A DNA stretch of 64,000 nucleotides from Chitinophaga sp. YR627 (GTDB lineage: Bacteria > Bacteroidota > Bacteroidia > Chitinophagales > Chitinophagaceae). Position 1 is the first letter of the stretch; each line of letters begins with the position of its first letter. The stretch covers positions 1,612,001 to 1,676,000 of the forward strand of contig NZ_FOUX01000002.1 of the NCBI RefSeq assembly GCF_900114995.1, in the 5' to 3' direction. The position numbers and the translations under genes are program-made. Shown here piece by piece: positions 55,355 to 64,000 of the stretch. Under the pieces are notes generated by a model. It worked only from the letters and a program-made list of their open reading frames with translations. It made no database searches and was not told the DNA's origin.

Positions 55355-58300
55355 ATGATAACTAATAAAGGCTTTTACCTGCTCAGGGCTCCGCTGATGC
55401 CGGTAGAATTTTTAACCCGCTTTTTACAGCTGCCTTACGAAGAGCTGGCTGATGAAATAAAACAGGTATTTACTACCCCCTATCTTGCTGAAGCGATCTA
55501 TATTGCTTCTCCGGAACTGAGCAGTGAACTGAGGAAATGGCAGGAAGGTCAGGTTTTTAGTGAAAAGGACCAGGAAAAACTGGTTTTATCGCTCTTCCGC
55601 TACCTTTTACGGATGAGCACCCGTTGCACGCCTTATGGATTGTTTGCCGGTTGCAGTACCGGCTATACAGGATCAGTCACAGACGTGTACATACAACCTG
55701 TCGAGGCACATAAACAGCATTGCCGCCTGGATATGAATTATGTCGCCGAACTGGCGGAGACGATCGCACGCATACCAGCTGTACAGGAGCAACTACGTTA
55801 TTTCCCTAATAATTCCATTTACCGGACCGGAGATACTTATCGTTATGCTGCCTTTACAGTAAAGAATAAATTCCGTCAGTATGATCTGACGGCGGTGAAT
55901 CATTCCGTTTATCTGGAAAACGTACTGACACTGGCGGAGAAAGGAGTCACCAGAGAGGCGCTTTATCAACATATTACAGATGATGATATCACAGTAGAAG
56001 AATTTCGTGTATTTATCGATGAACTAATTGACAGTCAAATACTGATCAGTGAACTGGAGCCAACTGTTACCGGTGAAGAATTCTTTCATGTACTGATAGA
56101 TAAACTGAGCCAGCTGGAAGACGTACGGCCTGTATATGAGGTACTCTATGCTATCCGGGAGCAACTGGGCGTTTCACAGCCAGGTATAGAAAAGTATCTG
56201 CATACACATGCACTGGTAAAGCAGTTATTACCGGAAACGAAAAATAAAGACCTGGTGCAGACAGATCTTTTTCTGGCTACTACTACCAACACGATCAGCA
56301 CCACTGTTATCAATAATATACAGGCCCAGATGGAAATGTTATGGAAACTATCTGCGGCAAATAAACAAGGCGATCTGCTGCAATTCTGCAAGGCCTTCAG
56401 TCAGCGTTATGAGGAGCAGGAAATCTCCCTGGCGCTTGCGCTGGATACAGAGACCGGTATCGGTTATGGCGCTTATACCAGCCATTATGCGGCTTATGCT
56501 CCATTACTGGAAGAGATAGTGACCAAAACCACCGGGACACCAGATACGATCCCCTGGAACAATATGCGGGAATTTCAGCTAAAGCAGTATATGGCCTGTC
56601 TGCAGGCGCAGCAATCAGAAGTAGTACTGACGGATGAGGATATTGACAGTCTCGCTACTGCAGTAACAGTCCCCATTCCTGATAGTTTCTATATGATGGG
56701 GAGTATTGTCAGCGAAAGCGCAGCAGCTATGGATAAAGGGGATTATCTCTTTGATTTCACTTCCTGTGGCGGACCATCGGCGGGTAACCTGCTGGGGCGT
56801 TTTTGTCATGGTGATCCGGCATTAAAAGAGCTGGTCAGGGAGTGTCTGGACGAAGAGGCGGATCAGCAACCAGACGTGATCTATGCAGAGATTATCCACT
56901 TACCGGAAGCCAGGACGGGCAATATTCTGTTAAGACCACAGCTGCGGGATTATGAAATTGTCTATCTGGGCAATGGCAGTGTTGCGGAGGAAAATCAGAT
57001 CCCCGTGACGGATCTGATGGTGTGTGTACAAAATGAGCAGGTGATATTACGCTCAAAGCGATTCAATAAAAGGATCATCCCAAGACTAAGCACGGCACAT
57101 AATTTCACGAAGGGTAGTTTACCTATGTACAAGTTCCTCTGTGATTTACAATTCCAGCAATTACGGCATGCAACCGGATGGCAATGGCAGTTGCCGGTAG
57201 AGGCACCGTTTCTGCCGAGAGTACGATATAAAGATATCGTATTGCAAAAATCTACCTGGCTTATCCACAGTAAAGATCATCCTGCACTACAGAAGAACGC
57301 TTCCGTACAATTACATTTCCAGGCATTTTCAGCCATAAAAGAAGCCTTAAAGCTTCCCAGGTACATAAGTATAGCCGACGGGGACAATGAGCTGTTTATT
57401 GACCTTGAAAATACCTCCTGTGTACATCTGCTGGTGACAACCCTGTTGAAAAGGGAGCAGCTGACATTACAGGAGGTGTTACAGACACCGGAACAATGCT
57501 GGGTAGCGGGAGTTGCGGGGAGGTTTACCAATGAGATCATCCTCCCTTTTAAAAGCAGTATGGTACAACCGGCGGCTATAACAAGGGGACTGACAACAAC
57601 CCATACACAAAGACACTTTCCTCCTGGTAGTGAGTGGCTGTATGTGAAGATCTATGCGGGGATCAATACGGCTGAGAAAATACTGACAAGCGTTATTAAA
57701 CCACTGGTGGAGCAACTGGAGGAAAATGGCATTATTGACCAATGGTTTTTCATCCGGTATACCGATCCGGAAGATCATATCAGGTTACGCTTTCATCATT
57801 CTTCGCGCAAAGACTTCTGGACAATTGTACTGGCTGCATTACATGCGCGCTTAGCCGAAACGATAGATCCGGGACTGATCCACAGGATACAGACAGATAC
57901 CTATGTAAGGGAACTGGAACGATATGGCGCAACTACGATGGCTGTCAGTGAACACATTTTCTCTTATGACAGCAAAGCAGTATTAGGTTGTATAGACCTC
58001 CTGGAAGGAGAAGAAGGAGAGCATTTCCGCTGGTTGCTGGCCATACGTGGCGTGGATATGCTGATGGATGATTTCGGATATACACTCACTCATAAATCAA
58101 CCTATCTGAAAAGATTACAACACTACTTCTTCCGGGAATTTGGTGGCGGTCAGGCGCTGCAGACACAACTGAATACCGGTTACCGGAAGCATATGCGGCA
58201 GATCAGTAGTTTCCTTGATCCGCAACAGGACGCTGATAATGAGATCGAAGAAGCTATTCAGTTGCTGCAAAAAAGATCGTCCCATATACGATCCACTATA

Positions 58301-58471
58301 CAGGAAGTGGCTGTTCGCACATGGGACGACTTATTATCCAGCTATATTCACATGTTCCTGAACAGGATGTTGTCATCTAATCAACGGAAACATGAACTGG
58401 TGATCTATCATTTTCTGAGTAAATATTATGAATCCAGGGTAGCAATGCTAAAGCAGCAGCAGCTTAGTTAG
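55355..58471 (+). CDS. lanB: Class I lanthipeptide dehydratase LanB, full length
   Basis: A 1038-aa enzyme that dehydrates Ser/Thr of the precursors by tRNA-dependent glutamylation and glutamate elimination. The N-terminal glutamylation domain (about 1-720) begins with YLLRAPLMPVEFLTRFL and contains RMSTRCTPYGLFAGCS (about 84-99) and CGGPSAGNLLGRFCHGDPAL (about 470). The C-terminal elimination domain of the SpaB/thiopeptide type (about 755-1038) begins SEWLYVKIYAGINTAEK and contains QWFFIRYTDPEDHIRLRFHH. Both halves are in one chain, unlike split LanB systems. It is divergent from the precursors and lanC and overlaps the convergent beta-lactamase by 8 bp. Confidence 0.93.
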   Translation: MITNKGFYLLRAPLMPVEFLTRFLQLPYEELADEIKQVFTTPYLAEAIYIASPELSSELRKWQEGQVFSEKDQEKLVLSLFRYLLRMSTRCTPYGLFAGCSTGYTGSVTDVYIQPVEAHKQHCRLDMNYVAELAETIARIPAVQEQLRYFPNNSIYRTGDTYRYAAFTVKNKFRQYDLTAVNHSVYLENVLTLAEKGVTREALYQHITDDDITVEEFRVFIDELIDSQILISELEPTVTGEEFFHVLIDKLSQLEDVRPVYEVLYAIREQLGVSQPGIEKYLHTHALVKQLLPETKNKDLVQTDLFLATTTNTISTTVINNIQAQMEMLWKLSAANKQGDLLQFCKAFSQRYEEQEISLALALDTETGIGYGAYTSHYAAYAPLLEEIVTKTTGTPDTIPWNNMREFQLKQYMACLQAQQSEVVLTDEDIDSLATAVTVPIPDSFYMMGSIVSESAAAMDKGDYLFDFTSCGGPSAGNLLGRFCHGDPALKELVRECLDEEADQQPDVIYAEIIHLPEARTGNILLRPQLRDYEIVYLGNGSVAEENQIPVTDLMVCVQNEQVILRSKRFNKRIIPRLSTAHNFTKGSLPMYKFLCDLQFQQLRHATGWQWQLPVEAPFLPRVRYKDIVLQKSTWLIHSKDHPALQKNASVQLHFQAFSAIKEALKLPRYISIADGDNELFIDLENTSCVHLLVTTLLKREQLTLQEVLQTPEQCWVAGVAGRFTNEIILPFKSSMVQPAAITRGLTTTHTQRHFPPGSEWLYVKIYAGINTAEKILTSVIKPLVEQLEENGIIDQWFFIRYTDPEDHIRLRFHHSSRKDFWTIVLAALHARLAETIDPGLIHRIQTDTYVRELERYGATTMAVSEHIFSYDSKAVLGCIDLLEGEEGEHFRWLLAIRGVDMLMDDFGYTLTHKSTYLKRLQHYFFREFGGGQALQTQLNTGYRKHMRQISSFLDPQQDADNEIEEAIQLLQKRSSHIRSTIQEVAVRTWDDLLSSYIHMFLNRMLSSNQRKHELVIYHFLSKYYESRVAMLKQQQLS

Positions 58472-59348
58472 CAGCATCCCAGAAAAGGCGGGTCATTCTC
58501 GCGATAACACCTTCCCTGATTGCTTCATTTACCTTGGTATCGCTTACAAAAACAACGATCGCCAGGTGCGATCCATCAGGTAATGTAATAATACCGGCAT
58601 CATTGGTAGCGGCAGTCAAACCGTCTTTTGTATCAGAAGAACCAGTTTTATGTGCGACCACTGCATCTGAAGGCAGCATGCCTCTCAGTCTCTTAGGACC
58701 AGTGGTTGTTTCCTTCATGATCTTTAACAGGAAATCATTGCTGCTCTTAGACAGGTACTTTCCGGTATGGATACCTTTCAATAACTGCAATGTGGCCAGC
58801 GGAGAACTCCAGTTGGTATATTGCACCTTCCATGCTGATGCCATTCTTTCTTCGTTTGCTTTGATAGCCATGCTATCGATACCCAGGCCATGGATATATT
58901 GTTCAACGTAAGCGGTACCGCCTACCAGATTAAATAAAATATCGCAACCGTTGTTGTCACTCTGTGATACGGTATAAGCCAATACTTCTCTCAGTTTCAG
59001 ATCAGTTCCTTCCGGATACTTTTCTCTTATCGGACTCCAGGTGAAGGGCAGTAATTCTTTCTTCGTGATATGAATCACCTGATCGAGTGACAATTTGCCT
59101 TTATCTACCTGATCCAGTACAGCGATCGCCAACGGTACTTTAAATACGCTCTGCATCGGGAAATGGTCATTTCCGTTGAGCGTCATGGTGTCTCCACTTT
59201 CCAGGGACATCATTGCCATACCCACATGTCCACGGGCGGTAGCTGCAATCTCATTTACTTTTTGTCTGGTATTGTCCTGTGCGGAGCTGTGTAAACTTAA
59301 CAACAGGAATGGCAGTGCTAAGGAGCACGATAGGATACGATTTTTCAT
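58464..59348 (-). CDS. Class A beta-lactamase, subclass A2-like
   Basis: Periplasmic serine hydrolase of 294 aa with signal peptide MKNRILSCSLALPFLLLSLH. The class A motifs are complete: S67-V-F-K70, S130-D-N132 and K234-T-G236 in VAHKTGSS. Glu166/Glu167 lie in KANEERMA, and WKVQYTNWSSP follows. The NW motif and HKTG-to-TAATND stretch resemble the PER/CblA branch typical of Bacteroidota. It starts 27 bp after the NRPS stop on the same strand, so it is probably co-transcribed with that gene. It may give resistance to beta-lactams, but a role in maturing or resisting a local product is possible. The substrate range is unknown. Confidence 0.92.
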   Translation of the reverse strand: MKNRILSCSLALPFLLLSLHSSAQDNTRQKVNEIAATARGHVGMAMMSLESGDTMTLNGNDHFPMQSVFKVPLAIAVLDQVDKGKLSLDQVIHITKKELLPFTWSPIREKYPEGTDLKLREVLAYTVSQSDNNGCDILFNLVGGTAYVEQYIHGLGIDSMAIKANEERMASAWKVQYTNWSSPLATLQLLKGIHTGKYLSKSSNDFLLKIMKETTTGPKRLRGMLPSDAVVAHKTGSSDTKDGLTAATNDAGIITLPDGSHLAIVVFVSDTKVNEAIREGVIARMTRLFWDAAN

Positions 59349-59375
59349 TTAGGTCATCAGTTTTTGCAACTGGCG

Positions 59376-62009
59376 TCAGGCTTTCATTCGCTCATCTACC
59401 AATTGTTGCAGCAAGATAGCGAAATCTTTATCATTAGGTGGCATGAGAAATGTTTTGTGGTCACCTTTTACATCATGCACGTTGATCCCTTTCAATGCAT
59501 AGGGCTTCCATCCGAGATAAAGCGGATCATCTAAATAATAAAGACGGGTATCTACACGGAACAGATCAATAGCGCATGCGTCAGATGTCTGCATATGGTA
59601 TTTGCGATAAGCAGCTTCGTACTTCTCATTGATCTTATCTTCTGCGCTATCAGATTCGGGCGGTCTTTGCAGTCCGATATAGACGGCTAACTCATTGTAT
59701 TTCCTTACAAAAAAAGCTTGTTGATAGTCCAGCGTTTCCTTTGGATGCCGGATTAAAGATTGCGTAATAAAAAGGAATTTAGGAAACTGCCGTTTGATCT
59801 TACGGATGTACTTCGGCATGCCCATTTCAAAGTGGCCTTTGTTGTAGGCGTAGGTATCAAACATGGCCAGCATTTTTACTTTCTTTCCCATGGCCTGTAA
59901 TTGCCGGCTCATTTCATAGGCCACCACTCCGCCGTAAGAATATCCCGCCAGTGCATACCCATCAGGGAAGTCTCTTTCGAGTAGTGCGGCGATATACTCC
60001 GCAGCCATATCTTCCAGTGTTTCGAAAGGCTCGTCTACACCATTGAGTCCGCGGGGCTGAAAACCATATACTGGCTGATCAGGATCCATATTACGGGCGA
60101 TATTATTGAAGAACAGCACATTCATATCCAGTCCGTTCACGATAAATATCGGAGGTTTGGTACCAGTAGGTTTAACAGGAACGAGCAGATCCCAGGAAAT
60201 AGATTGATCATCCAGTTCCATTTCGGTGGCTAATTTCTCAACGGTGTTAGCGGTGAAAAGACTGGCCAGCGGGAGTCTTTTTCCGGTCTCTTTTTCTATC
60301 CGTGCCATGATCTGCATAGCGACGATGGAGGTGCCTCCTAATTCAAAGAAATCGTCTTTTATACCTATTTTCCCGACATAGAGATAATCACCCCAGATCT
60401 TTACAATCAACTTTTCCTGTTCGCTACGGGGAGCTGTATATACACGATTAGCTTTCTCTATTTCCTGTCCCATAGCTTCCAGCGCATTCCGGTCTACCTT
60501 CCCGTTGGGAGACAAAGGAAATCTGGGTAACAATACAAAGTTGCTCGGAACCATATATTCCGGCAGTGACGTTTTTAACGCCTGTTGCCAGGCAGAGAAA
60601 TTGGCAGGCGCACCATTCTCCTGAACGACATAAGCAATCAGCCGCTCATCTTTGGGTAATACGACCACATCCTTGATACCGGTCTGTTTACCCAGTGCAT
60701 GTTCCACTTCTCCCAGCTCAATCCGATATCCTCTGATCTTCACCTGATGATCCATTCTGCCGAGACACTGAATCTCTCCCCCATTAACAATCCTTCCAAG
60801 ATCTCCTGTTTTATACATCCGGGCGCCAGGTAAGGGAGAAAAAGGATCTGACATAAAACGTTCTTCATTTAGCTCCGGCCTGTTCAGATACCCCACTCCG
60901 ACACCTACCCCTCCAATAAATATTTCACCCACGGTACCGTCTGGTACTTTTCTGAGCTGGTTATCCAGGATGTAAGCAAACATATTCTCTATCGGCCGGC
61001 CGACGGTAATAATTTCATCATCTATCCTGATCTTTTTCAGTGTAGCCCATACAGTGGTTTCTGTAGGACCGTACATATTCCAGAGACCGTCACATTTTTC
61101 AAGCAGCCTTTCCGCCAGTTTTTTAGACAGGGCTTCTCCTCCTATCAGAGCCTTCAATGGAAGGCGATCCTCCCAGGCAGATTCAAGCATCATTCTCCAG
61201 GTAGCTGGAGTAGCCTGCATGACGGTTACGCCCTGTTGCCTGACAATCTCCATCAGATGGCGCGTATCCCTGGAAGTCTGCACATCCGTCAGGATAACTT
61301 CCGCACCGACGAGTAGCGGTAGATATAATTCAAGTCCGGATATATCAAAGGAAATAGTCGTTAGCGCAAGTACCTTATCATGTTGGTCAAGACCCGGTTC
61401 TTTCAACATACCTATCAGGAAATTAACCAGTCCCAGCTGTGTGATCTGTACACCTTTAGGTTGCCCTGTAGAGCCTGATGTGTATAACACATAGACTACG
61501 TCCTGCATCGTAATCGCGACATCCGGTGGTGCTACATCATATTGTGGCGCCTGCCGCTGCAGGTCTTCCATTAATATCTCCCGCGCTTTCGTCTGAAACC
61601 TGCCGCTATATTTTTCAGAGGTGATCAGGTAAGCTGCTCCGGCGTCCTGAAGCATAAATTCAATCCTTGCCTGTGGATATTCAGGGTCTAGTGGCAGATA
61701 AGTCGCACCAGCCTTTACAATAGCCAGCATACAGTAGAGCATTTCCGGAGAACGATCTACAGCAAGCCCGACTATAGCACCCTTATGAATACCATAATCG
61801 GCCAGTAGTCTGGCAAATTGGTTTGCAGAATTATTTAATTTATGATATGTTATTACATGATCCCTGAAGCGCAATGCAGACTTATCGGGGTAGAGCAACG
61901 CTTTTTCATGGATGAGTTCCTGTAGAGAACGTAAGTCCAGTGGATTTGAAATGCGAGTTTCCGATGTAGGTGTGGGATTCCGTTCATGTGTTACTTGTCT
62001 CTCCGACAT
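59376..62009 (-). CDS. Stand-alone NRPS module: A-PCP-TE
   Basis: An 877-aa enzyme with no condensation domain. Adenylation domain (about 28-520): LYTSGSTGQPKG, FDISGLELYLP, NMYGPTETTVW, YKTGDLGR and the catalytic NGKVDR with Lys504. Carrier domain (about 535-600) with Ser561 in FFELGGTSIV. Thioesterase (about 615-875) with Ser691 in LAGYSYGGVVAYE. Reading the ten pocket positions by hand gives D222-I-L-Q-L-G-M-V-W-K504, close to glycine-type codes. It probably loads an amino acid and releases or transfers it through the TE. The beta-lactamase follows 27 bp downstream. A link to the neighbouring lanthipeptide genes is possible but unproven. Confidence 0.9.
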   Translation of the reverse strand: MSERQVTHERNPTPTSETRISNPLDLRSLQELIHEKALLYPDKSALRFRDHVITYHKLNNSANQFARLLADYGIHKGAIVGLAVDRSPEMLYCMLAIVKAGATYLPLDPEYPQARIEFMLQDAGAAYLITSEKYSGRFQTKAREILMEDLQRQAPQYDVAPPDVAITMQDVVYVLYTSGSTGQPKGVQITQLGLVNFLIGMLKEPGLDQHDKVLALTTISFDISGLELYLPLLVGAEVILTDVQTSRDTRHLMEIVRQQGVTVMQATPATWRMMLESAWEDRLPLKALIGGEALSKKLAERLLEKCDGLWNMYGPTETTVWATLKKIRIDDEIITVGRPIENMFAYILDNQLRKVPDGTVGEIFIGGVGVGVGYLNRPELNEERFMSDPFSPLPGARMYKTGDLGRIVNGGEIQCLGRMDHQVKIRGYRIELGEVEHALGKQTGIKDVVVLPKDERLIAYVVQENGAPANFSAWQQALKTSLPEYMVPSNFVLLPRFPLSPNGKVDRNALEAMGQEIEKANRVYTAPRSEQEKLIVKIWGDYLYVGKIGIKDDFFELGGTSIVAMQIMARIEKETGKRLPLASLFTANTVEKLATEMELDDQSISWDLLVPVKPTGTKPPIFIVNGLDMNVLFFNNIARNMDPDQPVYGFQPRGLNGVDEPFETLEDMAAEYIAALLERDFPDGYALAGYSYGGVVAYEMSRQLQAMGKKVKMLAMFDTYAYNKGHFEMGMPKYIRKIKRQFPKFLFITQSLIRHPKETLDYQQAFFVRKYNELAVYIGLQRPPESDSAEDKINEKYEAAYRKYHMQTSDACAIDLFRVDTRLYYLDDPLYLGWKPYALKGINVHDVKGDHKTFLMPPNDKDFAILLQQLVDERMKA

Positions 62010-62130
62010 AGATTCCCAGATATAAATGTAACATGCTGATTATACTCTTTAAACAACGGAAAGTAGAATTAGTTTATTATGATGGAGAAATATACTTATG
62101 TAAGCAGGTCTGATCGGGATGTCCTAAATG

Positions 62131-62160
62131 AAAAAGGTTACAGGTAGCATCCTGTAACCT
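62131..62160 (-). terminator. Rho-independent terminator after the Yellow/MRJP-like genes
   Basis: A perfect 10-bp stem, aggttacagg/cctgtaacct, with a 6-nt loop is followed on the minus strand by a T run (aaaaa at 62131-62135 on the plus strand). It lies 21 bp past the stop of the beta-propeller gene. Confidence 0.85.
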
Positions 62161-62181
62161 CATATGAATATTCTAAGATCT

Positions 62182-63258
62182 TCAGCTACTGAAAGGCTTT
62201 GCGTCAATTTTCATTTTGTAGATCATGACAGGCAGTTTTACTTTATTCACACCTTGTTGAAATGGCGCCAGTAAATGTAGTTGTCCGGCAGGCATCCAGA
62301 GATATCCTTGTTCATCGATCCATAATGCGTCACACCAGCTCAGGCGTTTATCCTGTACAATAACCCGTTTTTTCCCTTCCGGAGAGATGCGAATGATCTG
62401 CTGGTTATTCACATCACTTACATAGATATTACCTGCTGCATCTATTGCAGTTCCACCTGTTGATGGCGTCTGATAAAAGAGTGTCACATGGCGTTGGAGC
62501 TCTTTTTCCGGCAGCCTTGAATCATTAAGGAACCTGGTTTCAACCTTCCACAACGGGCCGCTTACTGCCTGAAAATACAACCATTTCCCATCCGGAGAAA
62601 TTTCGAGCTGATCCGCGTGAATATGTACTTCTCTTCCACTTTTATCTTTCATGACATGCCCTTCTGCCCATATTGCTTTTTCATCTGTTGTAGATGGATG
62701 ATGTTCCAGTACTCTCCTGCCCTGTCCGTTTGTTTTATCCATTACGATCAGTGCGGGATATCCTGCGTCTGTGAGATAAATAGTATTTCCGGTCATACGC
62801 AGATCGTCTATGAATGTTGTCTTCGTAGATACACCTGCTAACGGGATAATACGAACTACATGGTTGGTTCTGGTATCAATGGCAACAAGCTTGGCAGCGC
62901 TATCTGGTAAAGGAGCTGCTCCCATTGCAGGCGTGCCCGTATCTACTATCCAGAGTAATCCATCAGGTCCTATTCGCAGAGAATTAGTCCTTACGAATTT
63001 TTGAGCAGTAGCAGTGCCTGTTTGCCAGTCATTCCAGCCGGCATCAGGATATGGGATGATCTTTCCATCAGACAAGATCTCTCCTATGCGGATGCCATTA
63101 TCTCCTTCAATACGTGGGAAGCAAACGAAAATGCGTTTATCGGCAGTGACGGTGACGCCGTTCCAGACCATATCAGCTGTAGCTACTTTTTCCAGTTGTC
63201 CCATTGCAGAGATGGCGGACATTATTACAGAAAATAAAGTGAAGATCATTCGTTTCAT
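62182..63258 (-). CDS. Yellow/major-royal-jelly-type beta-propeller protein
   Basis: A 358-aa exported beta-propeller protein. It has signal peptide MKRMIFTLFSVIMSAISAMG followed by the family hallmark MVWNGVTVTADKRIFVCFPR, then IPYPDAGWNDW, LRIGPDGLLWIVDTG and a DGKWLYFQAVSG-like blade. Bacterial members are of uncertain function and are often called gluconolactonase-like. It follows a paralogue by 11 bp on the same strand and ends at a terminator. The role is unknown; a sugar-lactone or small-molecule hydrolase is conceivable. Confidence 0.82.
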   Translation of the reverse strand: MKRMIFTLFSVIMSAISAMGQLEKVATADMVWNGVTVTADKRIFVCFPRIEGDNGIRIGEILSDGKIIPYPDAGWNDWQTGTATAQKFVRTNSLRIGPDGLLWIVDTGTPAMGAAPLPDSAAKLVAIDTRTNHVVRIIPLAGVSTKTTFIDDLRMTGNTIYLTDAGYPALIVMDKTNGQGRRVLEHHPSTTDEKAIWAEGHVMKDKSGREVHIHADQLEISPDGKWLYFQAVSGPLWKVETRFLNDSRLPEKELQRHVTLFYQTPSTGGTAIDAAGNIYVSDVNNQQIIRISPEGKKRVIVQDKRLSWCDALWIDEQGYLWMPAGQLHLLAPFQQGVNKVKLPVMIYKMKIDAKPFSS

Positions 63259-63269
63259 ACACTATCGGC

Positions 63270-64000
63270 TTACAGTTTCAGTCTGAAAATTTTATAAGGA
63301 TATACTGTGCGATTCTGGTTATTGTTGAACCAGGGCATCCGTGCTATCTGCGAAGCAGAAATATACAGATAGCCATCAGCTGAAATACTGTAACTGTCCG
63401 GCCAGGAGAGTTTTACGGTATCTGTTGCGATCGTGTGCATCTTTAAATCAGGTGTAATTTTTACGATACTGCTTTTCTCCAGATCACCGAGGTAAAGGTT
63501 ACCATTCCTGTCGAATTCCATACCATCAGTAGTTACGAACTTGCCAAGATCTTCCACACTGTTGTTGATCTTCTCTGCCGGCGTGGAAAAATCGCGAAGT
63601 AATACCGTATTGATACGATACAATTTATCATCGGTAAGCGGTTTATAATACAGCCAGGCTTTATCCGGAGATAATGCAATACCATCAGAATTGATCTTAG
63701 GGATACTGCCATCTGTTTTAGTTAACTCTCTGCCATCCATGGTAAAATGATAAGCAGTGTCAGACAATACAGAAGGGGAACTGTGCAGTACAAAACGAGA
63801 CTGTCCTGTGTTGGTATTCAGAACAACAATACCGCCGTTTGAAGAGCTGGTCATATATGCAAATCCGCTAGCATTATCCACACGGATATCGTTGATATAA
63901 CTATCATTTGCTGTGACACTATCAGGGAAATGATAGATATGTTCTACTGCATTTGTAGCAAGATTAATCTTTACAACTTTATTGCTGTGTTGATAAACAG
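63270..64000 (-). CDS. Second Yellow/MRJP-type beta-propeller, N-terminus beyond window
   Basis: Partial gene, 243 residues visible. The frame stays open from the stop at 63270 to the window edge; the GTG at 63881 is internal, because in-frame coding continues upstream (VKINLATNAVEHIYHF, then SYINDIRVDNASGF). It is a paralogue of the next gene: GIALSPDKAWLYYKPL, MEFDRNGNLYLGDLEKSSIV and WPDSYSISADGYLYI match the same blades. The two are 11 bp apart, so they are one operon arising by tandem duplication. Signal peptide and start lie outside the window. Confidence 0.82.
   Translation of the reverse strand, partial: VYQHSNKVVKINLATNAVEHIYHFPDSVTANDSYINDIRVDNASGFAYMTSSSNGGIVVLNTNTGQSRFVLHSSPSVLSDTAYHFTMDGRELTKTDGSIPKINSDGIALSPDKAWLYYKPLTDDKLYRINTVLLRDFSTPAEKINNSVEDLGKFVTTDGMEFDRNGNLYLGDLEKSSIVKITPDLKMHTIATDTVKLSWPDSYSISADGYLYISASQIARMPWFNNNQNRTVYPYKIFRLKL

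Noticed and set aside
53452..58471. Identification as the pinensin cluster
   Set aside because: I cannot match the core sequences from memory, and a full-length LanB does not settle it; a database comparison is needed.
63879..63881. GTG as start of the last beta-propeller gene
   Set aside because: In-frame, coding-like sequence continues upstream to the window edge, so the GTG is internal.

Overview
The window looks like chromosomal DNA of a Bacteroidota, most likely a Chitinophaga-like member of the Chitinophagaceae. The evidence is a SusC/SusD pair, a stand-alone TonB, GH92 and GH5-type glycosidases, a NagX-type membrane protein, Bacteroidota-style lanthipeptide leaders and very weak Shine-Dalgarno sequences. 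The genus call is inference; no rRNA or tRNA gene was seen.

Positions 1-30370 are mainly metabolism and envelope. In order they hold a truncated phosphoenolpyruvate carboxylase, TonB, a PQQ-type sugar dehydrogenase lipoprotein with a TonB-dependent receptor, a galactose block (GH5-like hydrolase, galK, galT) behind a LacI-type regulator and two matching operators, a NagX-like membrane protein, an SDR oxidoreductase, a SusCD pair, a lipoprotein amidase, a GH92 mannosidase, an S41 peptidase and an aldo/keto reductase. A two-gene McrBC-like system (AAA+ ATPase plus DUF2357/PD-(D/E)XK protein) closes this part.

Positions 30371-33708 are unusually rich in non-coding structure. They hold two 11-bp palindromes 20 bp apart, an array of seven 11-bp units (three direct, then four inverted), a perfect 9-bp hairpin, a GIY-YIG/T5orf172 gene with HTH-like C-terminal segments, and two ~140-bp direct repeats.

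Positions 33709-51529 form one tight, mostly overlapping plus-strand operon. It encodes two PUFA-synthase-like iterative type I PKS proteins (NMO-KS-AT-ACP-ACP-KR and KS-AT-DH-PPTase), a free ACP, an alpha/beta hydrolase, two GT1 glycosyltransferases, two condensation/PapA-like acyltransferases and a small membrane protein. I infer that it makes a glycosylated, acylated polyketide lipid; this is the best candidate for an undescribed system.

Positions 52731-62009 form a peptide natural-product region. On the minus strand lie two lanthipeptide precursors (one of only 52 aa), a LanC cyclase and a LuxR-type response regulator with a degenerate receiver pocket. A full-length LanB is divergent on the plus strand. 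Then come a subclass A2-like class A beta-lactamase and a stand-alone A-PCP-TE NRPS module whose hand-read code resembles glycine-type codes; these two look like one operon. Two Yellow/major-royal-jelly-type beta-propeller genes end the window, the second cut by the edge.
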